A DNA stretch of 64,000 bases from Amycolatopsis sp. NBC_00345. Lineage in GTDB: Bacteria; Actinomycetota; Actinomycetes; Mycobacteriales; Pseudonocardiaceae. The stretch is from NCBI RefSeq assembly GCF_036116635.1, contig NZ_CP107995.1, positions 5,952,001-6,016,000 on the forward strand, read 5' to 3'. The notes under the pieces were generated by a model, which was not told the DNA's origin, ran no database searches, and worked only from the letters and a program-made list of their open reading frames with translations. The translations under genes and the position numbers were made by a program. Positions 1 to 8,104 of this stretch are shown here, piece by piece; position 1 is the first letter of the stretch; each line of letters starts with the position of its first letter.

Positions 1-1398
1 GGTGTGCCGCAGCGTCCGGTCGAACAGGGTGACCACCAGGAACAGCACGCCGACGGCGAGCACGAACCAGGCGAGGTGGTGCAGGCCGGCGGTGTCGGCG
101 CGCGGGCCGAAGAAACCGCCGGTGGCCGCCGACGCGACCATCGCGCCGAGGTACATGAACGTGCGCAGCAGCCCGGCCGACGCGCCGATCCGCTCGGGAT
201 CCGCCTGGTAGTACACGGAGTTCTGCAGCGCGAGGCCGTTGAGCCCCTGCGGCAGGCCGAGCACCACGGCGACCACCACGAGCAGCCAGATCGGGCTGGT
301 CCCGCCGAGCGTGAGGAGCAGCGCGCACGCCGCGATCTGCCCCACGGCGCCGACGAGCAGCTTGCCGCGCAGCTCCTTGTACCGCCCGGTCAGCGCGGCG
401 ACGCCGATCCCGACCAGGAACACCGGCAGCAGCAGGAGCCCGGACCGTGAGGCGGACAGACCACGGCCCTCCTCAAGCCATTGCGTGTAGCCGTACAGGA
501 AGGCGTACGAGACGACGTACGCGAGCAGGCTGCGGGCGTACGTGAGCAGCAGCGGGAAGTTCCCGCCGAGCACCCGCAGGTCGAGGAACGGCGCCGTAGT
601 GCGGAGTTCTCGGACGGCGAAGCCGGCGCCCGCCCCGAGGGTGATCAGGAGCAGGTACCAGTGCGCGCCGTTCGGGGTCATCAGGAACAGCAGCAGCGAC
701 ACCAGCGTCGCGGCGAACAGCCCGATGCCGGGGAAGTCCAGGCGTACCGGGCCGTCCGGGCGCTGGTGGTGGCGCGGCAGGTACAGCGCGCCGAGGATCA
801 GGCAGGCCACCGCCAGCGGGAGGTTGACCGCGATCGTCGCGCGCCAGCCGCCGAGGCCGATCAGCAGGCCGCCGAGCGTGGGGCCGATCACCGCGATGGT
901 CTGTGTGGTGATGGCGAGCAGGGTGAGCACGCCGCCCGGCCGGTCGTGGCCGGTGCGCTCGGATTCACTGCGGATCAACGACATCGCGGCCGGGTAGCCG
1001 GCGCAGGTGCCGAACCCGAGCAGCACCCGCGCGACGATCAGCACCGGCAGGTTCGGCGCGAGCAGGCCCAGCACCCCCGCGACCCCCACCAGCCCGCTGC
1101 CGACCAGGAAGAGGGACCGCGGCCCGTACAGGTCCACCAGCCGCCCGACGACCGGCTGGCCGATCGCCGTGGCGAGGTAGAGCGCGGAGACCAGCCACGC
1201 CGTCTCGGCCGGCGGCGCGCCGAGCGCCACCCCGATCGGCACGAGCGAAACGGCGATGATCGACGAGTTGACCGGGTTCAGGATCGAGCCCATGACCATC
1301 GGCGCGATCAGCCGGCGGTCGAACGCCTCGGGGTCCTTTTGCTTACGTCGCAAGCGGAAGCGCGGGGCGGTATCGGGAGGCCGGGGTGAAGCCTTCAT
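1..1398 (-). CDS. MFS drug-efflux-type transporter, C-terminus beyond the left edge
   Basis: Reading leftward from an ATG at 1398, 466 codons stay open to the edge of the window. The product is a hydrophobic multi-pass membrane protein. A basic N-terminal tail of about 30 residues is followed by MGSILNPVNSSIIAVSLVPI (TM1) and then by the loop motif GRLVDLYGPR, which matches motif A of the DHA2 (EmrB/QacA-type) major facilitator drug/proton antiporters. The segment GPTLGGLLIGLGGWR resembles the antiporter motif C. I count at least twelve hydrophobic stretches before the edge. The start codon overlaps the MarR stop (ATGA), so the two genes are co-transcribed and probably translationally coupled. 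The likely role is efflux of a compound sensed by the MarR protein. The substrate cannot be predicted, and membership of the PKS cluster is doubtful because the nuclease-helicase gene lies between. Confidence 0.9.
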   Translation of the reverse strand, partial: MKASPRPPDTAPRFRLRRKQKDPEAFDRRLIAPMVMGSILNPVNSSIIAVSLVPIGVALGAPPAETAWLVSALYLATAIGQPVVGRLVDLYGPRSLFLVGSGLVGVAGVLGLLAPNLPVLIVARVLLGFGTCAGYPAAMSLIRSESERTGHDRPGGVLTLLAITTQTIAVIGPTLGGLLIGLGGWRATIAVNLPLAVACLILGALYLPRHHQRPDGPVRLDFPGIGLFAATLVSLLLFLMTPNGAHWYLLLITLGAGAGFAVRELRTTAPFLDLRVLGGNFPLLLTYARSLLAYVVSYAFLYGYTQWLEEGRGLSASRSGLLLLPVFLVGIGVAALTGRYKELRGKLLVGAVGQIAACALLLTLGGTSPIWLLVVVAVVLGLPQGLNGLALQNSVYYQADPERIGASAGLLRTFMYLGAMVASAATGGFFGPRADTAGLHHLAWFVLAVGVLFLVVTLFDRTLRHT

Positions 1399-1838
1399 GG
1401 TGCGTCGAGCCTTTCGATCAGGGCCATGGCCTCGATGACCGTCCGGCGTTCCCGCTCGGACAGCCGCTCGTCGAGGGCGCGCACGAGCCATTCCTCTCCG
1501 GCGCGGCGCTTGCCCTCGACGAACTCACGGCCGGTTTCGCTGAGGGAGATGAGCTGGCGGCGGCCGTCGTCCGGGTCGGGGCGGCGGTGGGTGAAACCGC
1601 GCTCGTCGAGGTTGGCGAGGGTGGCCGCCATGGACTGAGGACGCACGCGCTCGGCCGCGGCCAGCGCGCTCATCGACGCCGGGCCTTCCTTGCTCAGGCG
1701 GCTCAGCACCGAGGTCTGCGACGGCGTCAGCTCACGGTTGTCGGAAGCGTCCTTCAGCCGACGGCGGACGCGGCTGAAGACCACGCGTATCTCTCGCGCT
1801 GCGTACACGGCCGAATCCGACGCGGTGCTCTCGTCCAT
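1395..1838 (-). CDS. MarR-family transcriptional regulator
   Basis: This 147-residue protein has the size and winged-helix layout of MarR regulators. The recognition region reads LTPSQTSVLSRLSKEGPASM followed by LAAAERVRPQSMAATLANLD, and the wing contains RRPDPDDGRRQLISLSETGR, the classic MarR DxRR-type wing. It is the first gene of a two-gene operon with the MFS transporter, whose ATG overlaps this stop codon. A near-perfect palindrome at 1850-1877 lies immediately upstream of the start codon and is the probable operator, so autorepression with ligand release is expected, as in other MarR/efflux pairs. The ligand is unknown. Confidence 0.92.
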   Translation of the reverse strand: MDESTASDSAVYAAREIRVVFSRVRRRLKDASDNRELTPSQTSVLSRLSKEGPASMSALAAAERVRPQSMAATLANLDERGFTHRRPDPDDGRRQLISLSETGREFVEGKRRAGEEWLVRALDERLSERERRTVIEAMALIERLDAP

Positions 1839-1849
1839 ACCTTCAGGGT

Positions 1850-1877
1850 AAACTGGTCAGTTAAAACTGTCCAGTTT
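1850..1877. promoter_or_regulatory. Palindromic operator of the MarR/MFS operon
   Basis: The arms AAACTGG (1850-1856) and CCAGTTT (1871-1877) enclose a second nested inverted repeat, CAGTT-AA-AACTG, so almost the whole 28 bp is dyad-symmetric. It ends 12 bp before the MarR start codon. MarR proteins usually bind such 20-30 bp palindromes over their own promoters. The assignment rests on symmetry and position only. Confidence 0.7.
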
Positions 1878-1974
1878 CACCTGAAGGTTTCCCGGCCCGC
1901 GCGGGTGGCGACGGAGGGCGACCCACGTCACCCCGACGTCGCGGAACATAACGAGTTCTGGTGCGTTATAAGGA

Positions 1975-2079
1975 GTGTCGGTACGAGGGGGTCCCCGGGC
2001 CTCACCTTCTGCCTTCCCGGACCGCCGGGTTTTCCCGGACCGGGTCGCGCCACTCGCCGAGAGGCGACCCCCGTACCGG
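1975..2079. repeat. Structured intergenic element, copy 1
   Basis: About 105 bp bounded by inverted termini: CGGTACG near 1979-1985 pairs with CGTACCG at 2072-2078. The interior is highly similar to 2426-2536, including CCCCGGGCCTCACCT and CGCCGAGAGGCGACCCCCGT. Terminal base pairs differ between the copies in a compensatory way (TA here, CG there), so the fold appears to be maintained. No coding gene is supported here. Confidence 0.65.
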
Positions 2080-2137
2080 CGCCAGACCACCCGCCCTCGC
2101 CGCGACACTCCCCCCAGCCGCGCGAGGACGGGCACCA

Positions 2138-2193
2138 GTGCTCCTGCTCCCGCCCGCCGGACCCCCAGCCGGCAGTTACGGGAGCGGGAGCAC
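2138..2193. repeat. GTGCTCC-type stem-loop 1
   Basis: A 15-bp stem with one G-U pair: GTGCTCCTGCTCCCG at 2138-2152 against CGGGAGCGGGAGCAC at 2179-2193, with a loop of 26 nt. It is one of three related foldbacks in this gene-free interval. Confidence 0.6.
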
Positions 2194-2274
2194 CCCTCGC
2201 GCTACCACCTGCCCCCGCCGACCACCCGTCCCAGCGCGCCAGCTCCCCCAGCCGGCCGCGCGGGCGGGCTCATG

Positions 2275-2323
2275 TGCTCCTGCTCCTGCCGCCGGACCCA
2301 CTGCCGCGGCGGGAGCGGGAGCA
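2275..2323. repeat. GTGCTCC-type stem-loop 2
   Basis: An 18-bp stem with two G-U pairs between 2275-2292 and 2306-2323, loop 13 nt, with the same arm sequence family (TGCTCCTGCTCC / GGGAGCGGGAGCA) as the stem-loops at 2138 and 2593. No T-tract follows it, so it is not an obvious terminator. Confidence 0.6.
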
Positions 2324-2425
2324 TCCACCCCATCGTCCACTGTGGATCATCACTGCCGGCGGGCACCGGCGACGGGCATCACAGCGGAGCCCGGGAACAC
2401 CTGCGGCTCAACAACGTTGTACAGA

Positions 2426-2536
2426 GTGTCGGCACGGCGGAGTCCCCGGGCCTCACCTACTGCCTTCCCGGACCACCGGCCTCACCACCGGAGCCGGGTC
2501 GCGCCACCCGCCGAGAGGCGACCCCCGTGCCGACAC
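2426..2536. repeat. Structured intergenic element, copy 2
   Basis: The perfect 12-bp terminal inverted repeat GTGTCGGCACGG (2426-2437) / CCGTGCCGACAC (2525-2536) encloses an interior that closely matches 1975-2079. Together the two copies suggest a small dispersed palindromic element, such as a REP- or MITE-like unit. Confidence 0.65.
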
Positions 2537-2592
2537 CCGAGCCCCCGCGTCCACCCGGCGGTTCCCCCCACCGTCGTGGCGGGCGCGGGCCC

Positions 2593-2647
2593 GTGCTCCC
2601 GTTCCCGGCCCGCGCGACTCCCCTCGCTGCGGCGGGGGCGGGAGCAC
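2593..2647. repeat. GTGCTCC-type stem-loop 3
   Basis: A 15-bp stem with two G-U pairs: GTGCTCCCGTTCCCG at 2593-2607 against CGGGGGCGGGAGCAC at 2633-2647. It lies 12 bp beyond the stop codon of the leftward nuclease-helicase gene. It could act as that gene's terminator, although no T-tract is present. Confidence 0.55.
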
Positions 2648-2659
2648 TTCTTCGAACGC

Positions 2660-5600
2660 TCAGCCGGGCCACGGCGCCGCGGTCTGCAGCAGCCCCAGCA
2701 TGCCCGACACGAGGCGCATCTGGTCCACCGTGCGGATGTCCGCCTCCAGCAGCCGCGGGGAGCAGACCAGGACCGCGACCGACTGGGCGCGGGACAGGGC
2801 CACGTTCAGCCGGTTGCGCGAGAGCAGGAAGTCCAGTCCCCGGGGGAGGTCGACCGCCGACGAGGACGTCATGGTCGTGATCACCACCGGGGCCTCCTGG
2901 CCCTGGAAACGGTCCACGGTGCCCACGCGCACGTCGCCGTAACCCGCGTCCGACAGGTGCCGCGAGACGACGCGGGCCTGGAGGTTGTACGGGGCCACCA
3001 CGAGGAAATCCGCGTCCGTCAAGGGCCGGCCCTGCCACGTCCGGCCGTGCAGCGAAGCCACGATCGCGACGACCTCCGCGGCCTCCTCCACCGAACGGGT
3101 GGTGTTGCCGTGGTGGTCGACCGACGCCAGGTACAGGCCCGAGGCGAAGCCCTCCACCGACCGCGACGCCGACGGGTGCGCGTGCAGCAGCCCCGCGTAC
3201 GAAAGCCGCGAGACCGGCTCGCACACGGCCGGGTGCATGCGCCGCGTCTGGTCGAGGAAGTAGCCCAGGCGCGGCGGCATGATGTCCGCGTCGCCGATCA
3301 GGTGCCCGAGCGCCGAGGCCTCGGCGCCGGCCGGGTGCGTGCCCTGCACGACCTGCGGCAGCTGCTGCGGATCTCCCAGCAGCACCACGTTCTTCGCGCA
3401 CGTCGACACCGCCAGCGCGTCCGCGAGCGCGAACTGGCCCGCCTCGTCGATCACCAGCACGTCGAACGGCTCGTCGCGCACCGCGGCGTTCGCGAACGTC
3501 CACGCCGTGCCGCCCACGAGGTGGCCGGTGTCGTGCTCTTCGCGCCACTTCACCAGCGCCGGGTTGGACTCCGGCTGCTCCCACGGCAGTTCCGGGTCCG
3601 GCGTGCGCTTCGCGCGTTTCGCCGCGGGCAGGTCGGCGTTGCCCAGCGCGGCGGCGAGCACGTTCTCCACGGCCTTGTGACTGGTCGACGTCACGCCCAC
3701 GGTCCGGCCCGACCGCACCAGGTGCGCGATCAGCTTGCCCGCCAGGTACGTCTTGCCCGCGCCCGGCGGGCCCTGCACCGCGAGCACCGAGCCGTCGAGC
3801 GCGTCGACGGCGTCGATCACCGTCGCGACCAAGTCCTCACCCGGCTCGGGCAGCCGCGCCCCGCCGCGCAGCCGGGGCGAAGAGCGCCGCAGCAGGTCGA
3901 CGCCCGGGTGCGCGGGCAGCACCGGCAACGCGTCCACGACGAGCTGCGCCAGCTCGGCCACCGCCTCGTCCTTCGGCGACGGCCGCACGGGACTGCCGGG
4001 CAGCACCGCCGCGGGCCGGTCCGGCGACGTCGCGTCCGGCGCGCTGCTCTCTTCCAGCGTCAGCTCGACGGCCGACGAGGCCACCACTTTGGCGTCGCGG
4101 GCGTTCGCGCCGTAACGCAGCCGCACGTCGTCACCCGGCGCGAAGGGGTGCGGCCGGTCCGGGTCGCACCCGAGCACCAGCGTCCGCTTCGCCGTGCGCA
4201 GGCGGCCGGACGGCGGCACCCACTCGCCGACGCTCATCGATACCGGCACCGCGCACGTCGTGTCCACCTCGAGGTCGCCCAGCGGCGCCGCGAGCTGGCG
4301 GAAGAACTCCCACCACGCCGGGTTCGTCTCGCGCCGGTGGTAGCCGACGGACGCGGCGAGCAGCGCGCGGGCGTGGTCGTCCGGGGTGAATTCCGCCGGG
4401 TCTTCGGGCAGCCCTTCGATCAGCGGGTCCACCAGCGCCGCCATCGCGGCCGCCCGCTCGGCGCGGCGCTGGGCGGCGACGTCCTCTTCGGACGTCCTCA
4501 GTAGAGCGTCCTCTTCGGACTCGACGACGGGCGGGACCGGCTCGATGCCCGCCTCTCCCCGGACCTGGTGCAGGAACTCCAGCAGCCGCAACGTGGAAAC
4601 GCAGTCGTACTCGTTGTAGTCGCCGATGCCGTGCAGCACCTCGTCAGCGCGCTCGGTCTCGCCGGCGTGCGAGAGCGTGAGGTACTCCTCGTACGCCTCG
4701 ATGCTGGACACGGCCGTCTTCACGTCGCCTTCGCGCGCGGCGGGCATGTACAGCGGCTCCAGGTACTTGATGGAGTACGACCGCTGCCCGACGCGCAAAG
4801 CCTTACGCACCACCGCGTACAGGTCCACCATCGCGCCACTTCGCAGCAGTTCGTCCACGGCCTCCTCGCGCGTGCCGTGCACCGCCGCGAGTCGCTTCAC
4901 GGCCGTCACCTCGTACGGCGCGTAGTGGTAGACGTGCGCGCCGGGGTACTCCGCCAGCCGCGCCGTCGCGAAGTCCACGAAGTCTTCGAACGCCCGCTTC
5001 TCCTGCGCGCGCGAGTGCGCCCAGAACGGCGTGAACCGCTGGCCGTCGGCGTCGGAGGTGACGGCGCCGAAGAGGTACTCCAGCCCGGTGCCCAGCAGCG
5101 CGTACGGGTCGCCCTCCATGTCGAAGAAGACGTCACCCGGGCTCGGCGCCGGCAGCTCGGCGAGCGCGTCCGGGCCGATCACCTCGTACGCGAGTTCGCC
5201 GGTTTCGTCCTGGCGCACCTGGATCGCGGCTTGTGCGCGCAGCGTGGCGAACGTGGTGACGGACATGTCCCGCGGCCGGTCCGCCGGCTCGGCCGCGGCG
5301 AGCGAGTCGATCGTGCCGAGCCCGGCCGTCGCCAGCTTGCGCCGCTGTTCGCTGCGCATCCCGGCGACCAGCGACAGGTCACGGTCGGCTTCGCGCGCCG
5401 ACGCACAGTGCTGTGCGTAACCACAGGCGCCGCACGCGGGCCGTTCGTCGGCCCACAGCTTCACTGGCAGCTGCGGCGGCCGGTCACGCAGACGCGTGCG
5501 GAGACGGTCGAGCAGGGGGAGGAAGTCGTCGACACGCAGAGTGCGCGTGGTGCCGTCACCGAGCAGCAGGTGCATGTCCGGGCCGGACGGCCAGCCCGCG

Positions 5601-6043
5601 CGCCGCAGAGCGTCGGCGTACGCGGCCAGTTGGACTACCGCAGCGGGCTTGGCGTGCCGGGCGAGCTTGGTGTCGTAGACCTCGTAGCGGCCTTCGTCGT
5701 CGCGCAGCAGGAAGTCGGCGCGGCCGGTGAACTCGTTGTCGTGGAACACCGCCTGGTAGACGACGGGAGCGCCGGCCCGCAACGCCTCCGCGGTGGCCTT
5801 CGCCGCCACCACGGGGTCGCGCTCCTCGATCTCGACGACCTGGGTCTTCTCGCTCCGCAGCCGCACGAGCGTGGCCGCCTCGTGCGCGCGGCCGTGCTTG
5901 ACCGCCAGCTGGTCCGGCCCCGAACCGGGCCGCGGCGCGCCGGGCAGACCGGCCGCCAGCGCCTGGGTGAGCACACTCCGGTGCTCGCATTCGAGCAGGT
6001 CGGCGAGATCGGACGGCGTGTACATCGCCGCGAAGTCTGACAC
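2660..6043 (-). CDS. TM0106-type RecB-like nuclease fused to a superfamily I helicase
   Basis: This is a 1127-residue DNA repair-type protein. The N-terminus is a Cas4/RecB-like PD-(D/E)xK nuclease: Cys19, Asp110 in GRADF, then YDTK (Asp124, Lys126). A cysteine cluster, CGACGYAQHC (Cys204, 207, 213), together with Cys19 should hold an iron-sulphur cluster as in AddB and Cas4. Around residue 306, FFDMEGDPY matches a YprB-like RNase H fold. The C-terminal half is a UvrD/Dna2-like helicase: Walker A GPPGAGKT (about 757), Walker B VIDEAGQ (about 864), motif III LLGDPQQLPQ, motif V GTVDRFQGQE and motif VI NVALSRAQ. All key residues are present, so it should be active in DNA end processing. It stands alone, with no defence genes beside it, and is probably chromosomal background to the cluster. 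Confidence 0.92.
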   Translation of the reverse strand: MSDFAAMYTPSDLADLLECEHRSVLTQALAAGLPGAPRPGSGPDQLAVKHGRAHEAATLVRLRSEKTQVVEIEERDPVVAAKATAEALRAGAPVVYQAVFHDNEFTGRADFLLRDDEGRYEVYDTKLARHAKPAAVVQLAAYADALRRAGWPSGPDMHLLLGDGTTRTLRVDDFLPLLDRLRTRLRDRPPQLPVKLWADERPACGACGYAQHCASAREADRDLSLVAGMRSEQRRKLATAGLGTIDSLAAAEPADRPRDMSVTTFATLRAQAAIQVRQDETGELAYEVIGPDALAELPAPSPGDVFFDMEGDPYALLGTGLEYLFGAVTSDADGQRFTPFWAHSRAQEKRAFEDFVDFATARLAEYPGAHVYHYAPYEVTAVKRLAAVHGTREEAVDELLRSGAMVDLYAVVRKALRVGQRSYSIKYLEPLYMPAAREGDVKTAVSSIEAYEEYLTLSHAGETERADEVLHGIGDYNEYDCVSTLRLLEFLHQVRGEAGIEPVPPVVESEEDALLRTSEEDVAAQRRAERAAAMAALVDPLIEGLPEDPAEFTPDDHARALLAASVGYHRRETNPAWWEFFRQLAAPLGDLEVDTTCAVPVSMSVGEWVPPSGRLRTAKRTLVLGCDPDRPHPFAPGDDVRLRYGANARDAKVVASSAVELTLEESSAPDATSPDRPAAVLPGSPVRPSPKDEAVAELAQLVVDALPVLPAHPGVDLLRRSSPRLRGGARLPEPGEDLVATVIDAVDALDGSVLAVQGPPGAGKTYLAGKLIAHLVRSGRTVGVTSTSHKAVENVLAAALGNADLPAAKRAKRTPDPELPWEQPESNPALVKWREEHDTGHLVGGTAWTFANAAVRDEPFDVLVIDEAGQFALADALAVSTCAKNVVLLGDPQQLPQVVQGTHPAGAEASALGHLIGDADIMPPRLGYFLDQTRRMHPAVCEPVSRLSYAGLLHAHPSASRSVEGFASGLYLASVDHHGNTTRSVEEAAEVVAIVASLHGRTWQGRPLTDADFLVVAPYNLQARVVSRHLSDAGYGDVRVGTVDRFQGQEAPVVITTMTSSSAVDLPRGLDFLLSRNRLNVALSRAQSVAVLVCSPRLLEADIRTVDQMRLVSGMLGLLQTAAPWPG

Positions 6044-6096
6044 GGCCGCCCGCGGGCCCCGGCCACCAGCATCCCGACACGCCGACAGCCGCAGGG

Positions 6097-6142
6097 CTCG
6101 TGAGTGGCTATGACGGTTCTAACCGGCATAAACACTCACGAG
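6097..6142. terminator. Dispersed palindrome, copy 1, probable terminator
   Basis: The 22-nt arms 6097-6118 and 6121-6142 (CTCGTGAGTG ... CACTCACGAG) match at 19 of 22 positions. The same sequence occurs at 56351-56396 and 60436-60481. It lies 5 bp after the stop of the leftward RNase Z remnant, a position that suits transcription termination. Confidence 0.7.
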
Positions 6143-6146
6143 TCCT

Positions 6147-6779
6147 TCAGCGGCGCGGGGGTAGCGGGACCACGTCGAGGTCCCGGGCCACGTGGATCTC
6201 GCCGCCGAAGACCTTCGCGGCCTCGCGTCCCGCGCGCAGGCGAACGCGCCCGGGCACAGCCGGGTGTCCATCACGAACGCGAAGACCTGGCCCGGCCGCG
6301 GCCAGCGCGGCGGGCAGCATGCGGACGCCGTCGGGCTCGGCGAAGCGGTAGCCGTAGCAGTCGATGCGGTGGTCGAGGGCGTGCGCCGACAGCGGGCCGT
6401 CCAACGGGCCGTCACCGGTCACCGGCAGCTCGACCAGCTCCGCGCGCTCGTGGAACGACGTCGAGTGCCGCAGCCGGTCGAAGTACACCTGACCGGACGC
6501 CGGGTAGTGGCAGCGCACGGGGTGCGCGACGGCGTCCATCGAGAAGCGCTGGATGACCCCGGCCAGGCCGAGGCTGTGGTCGCCGTGGAAGTGGGTCACG
6601 CAGACCCTGGTCAGCGCGCTCGCGGCCACGCCCGCGTGGATCATCTGCCGCTGCGTGCCCTCGCCGGGGTCGAAGAGCACCCCCTCGCCGTCGAACCGCA
6701 GGAGGTAGCCGTTGTGGTTGCGGTGCCGCGTCGGCGTCTGGCTGGCCGAGCCGAGCACCACGAGCTCGCGCCGTGACAT
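6147..6779 (-). pseudogene. Decayed ribonuclease Z-like metallo-beta-lactamase gene
   Basis: The N-terminal part is clearly RNase Z-like: GSASQTPTRHRNHNGYLLR, then DPGEGTQRQMIHAG and the zinc motif THFHGDHSLGL. The family is usually about 300 residues, but this frame stops at about 210. After RMLPAALAAA the expected sequence PGQVFAFVMDTRLC continues in another reading frame (near 6255-6300), and REAAKVFGGEIHVARDLD then returns to the first frame. At least two internal deletions have therefore removed the middle and most of the C-terminal zinc-ligand region. I start it at the internal ATG (6779), where the family's N-terminal strand begins; an in-frame ATG at 6815 is also open. The remnant is unlikely to be functional tRNA 3'-processing RNase Z. 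Confidence 0.75.
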
Positions 6780-6838
6780 CCCGGCATCTTCCCCCGGGCT
6801 CGCCCGGCCCGCCACGGAATTGATCTTGGAAGCACAAC

Positions 6839-6866
6839 GGCCGCCCGGTGTTTATTCCGGGCGGCC
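6839..6866. terminator. Hairpin downstream of the afsA-epimerase operon
   Basis: A perfect 10-bp stem GGCCGCCCGG / CCGGGCGGCC with an 8-nt loop (TGTTTATT). It lies 66 bp after the stop of the leftward epimerase gene and before the RNase Z remnant, so it probably terminates the GBL operon. No strong T-tract is seen. Confidence 0.55.
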
Positions 6867-6931
6867 ATCATGATCGAAATTGCGGTGCGAATACGAGCGG
6901 ATACGAAAAGTGACCGCTCGCGCAATTATTG

Positions 6932-8104
6932 TTAAATCCGCACTACCGATTCCTTAATACCCAGTACTTCCCGATACCAATACGCGGCTTCGGCCAGCCG
7001 GGCGGTCAGGCCCGGCCCCGGGGACTCGCCGGTGCGGGCCCAGACGCGGCTGCTCTCGTACCAGTGATCCCGCGTGAGCAGGGAGTACTGGTGCTCGCTC
7101 AGCCAGGCCAGCGCGGCGCGGGTGCGGGCGCGGTGCTCGTCGAGCCGCAGGTCAGCCGCGGGAACCGGCAGGTCGAGCGCCTCGCAGACCGACGTGAGCA
7201 GGCTCCGCACCCGCACCGGGCGCGGGTCGGCCGCGTGGAACACCTCACCGGGCCGCCCCAGCCCCGGGTCCAGCGCGAACGCGGCGATGACCTTGGCCAG
7301 GTCGCCGACCGCGATCACCGACGTGCGCGCCGAACCGCCCTCGACCCAGGCCGGGACCGCGCGCAGCCACCGCACCAGCGTGGGGACCACATGCCGGTCC
7401 CCCGCGCCGTACACGAGGTGCGGCCGCAGGACGACCCCGCCCGCCGCCCGGACCAGCCGCTCGGCCGCCAGCCTGCTCCGGCTGGTGGCCGACGCCGGGT
7501 CCGTGACCAGCGCCGACGCCCCACTCGGTGACCAGTAGCCGGTGACCGGCACCGACGCCCCACCCGCCGACGAGCCGCCGGCGAGCGGGCCGGTGACCAG
7601 CGCCAGCTCCCCGCCCGGCGACGAGCAGCCGCCGAGCGGGCCGGTGACCAGCGCCGATCCACCCCCGGCGGCCACTGCGCCGTCCGGCAGCCGCACCGAT
7701 TCGACGGCCCCGCGGTGGTCGCCGTCGCGGTAGACGGCGCAGGTGCTCAGGTAGAGCGGGCGCCGGACGCCGGCGCGGTGGGCCTCGGCCAGCATGTTCC
7801 GGGTGCCGTCTTCGTTGACGGCGGTGCACAGCGCGGCGTCGTCGCCGATGTGGGACGCCAGGTGCACCAGGGTGGTGATCCCGGTGCACGCGCCGGCCAG
7901 GCCGGTGGCGGAGGTGAGGTCACCGCGCCACTCGGCCACGCCCGCGTCGGCCATCCACGCCGGCATCGGGCGCCGGACGAGCACGCGCAGCCGCGCCCCC
8001 GCCCCGCGTCCCACCAGCTCGCGCACCACGGCCGCGCCGATGAAGCCGCTCGCGCCCGTGACCAGGATGTCCGTCTTACTGTCCGCCCCCAGGCCGGCAG
8101 TCAT
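6932..8104 (-). CDS. NAD-dependent epimerase/dehydratase-type (extended SDR) protein of the GBL locus
   Basis: A 390-residue protein with the N-terminal nucleotide-binding motif TGASGFIGAA and downstream SDR landmarks (LVHLAS, LSTCAVY, VVLRPHLVYGAGD). Its ATG overlaps the AfsA stop codon (ATGA), so both are translated from one mRNA. SDR partners next to afsA homologues are known in Streptomyces GBL/butenolide loci, where they act in signal synthesis, so a reductive or tailoring step on the butanolide is likely. Two things are odd. The usual catalytic YxxxK is replaced by SRSR (TSRSRLAAERL), possibly a feature of this subfamily. In addition, 17-residue units beginning ALVTGPL are tandemly repeated just before it, encoded by 51-bp DNA repeats at 7503-7680. 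The longer frame extending to 8878 is not genuine, because it runs antiparallel in phase through afsA. Confidence 0.85.
   Translation of the reverse strand: MTAGLGADSKTDILVTGASGFIGAAVVRELVGRGAGARLRVLVRRPMPAWMADAGVAEWRGDLTSATGLAGACTGITTLVHLASHIGDDAALCTAVNEDGTRNMLAEAHRAGVRRPLYLSTCAVYRDGDHRGAVESVRLPDGAVAAGGGSALVTGPLGGCSSPGGELALVTGPLAGGSSAGGASVPVTGYWSPSGASALVTDPASATSRSRLAAERLVRAAGGVVLRPHLVYGAGDRHVVPTLVRWLRAVPAWVEGGSARTSVIAVGDLAKVIAAFALDPGLGRPGEVFHAADPRPVRVRSLLTSVCEALDLPVPAADLRLDEHRARTRAALAWLSEHQYSLLTRDHWYESSRVWARTGESPGPGLTARLAEAAYWYREVLGIKESVVRI
7503..7680. repeat. In-frame 51-bp minisatellite inside the SDR gene
   Basis: Units begin with GTGACC at 7503, 7542, 7593 and 7644. The spacings are 39, 51 and 51 bp, so every change is a multiple of three. 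The central two units are nearly identical (GAGCGGGCCGGTGACCAGCG). The repeats encode a Gly/Ser-rich loop, SALVTGPLGGCSSPGG-like, inserted ahead of the substrate-side helix. Confidence 0.8.

Noticed and set aside
1961..4504. Plus-strand 847-codon frame across the gene-free interval and the nuclease-helicase gene
   Set aside because: Low-complexity Arg/Pro/Gly translation over the foldback repeats, then antisense to a gene with clear helicase motifs.
6147..6815. Functional RNase Z
   Set aside because: The conserved middle lies in another frame and much of the C-terminal zinc-ligand region is missing.
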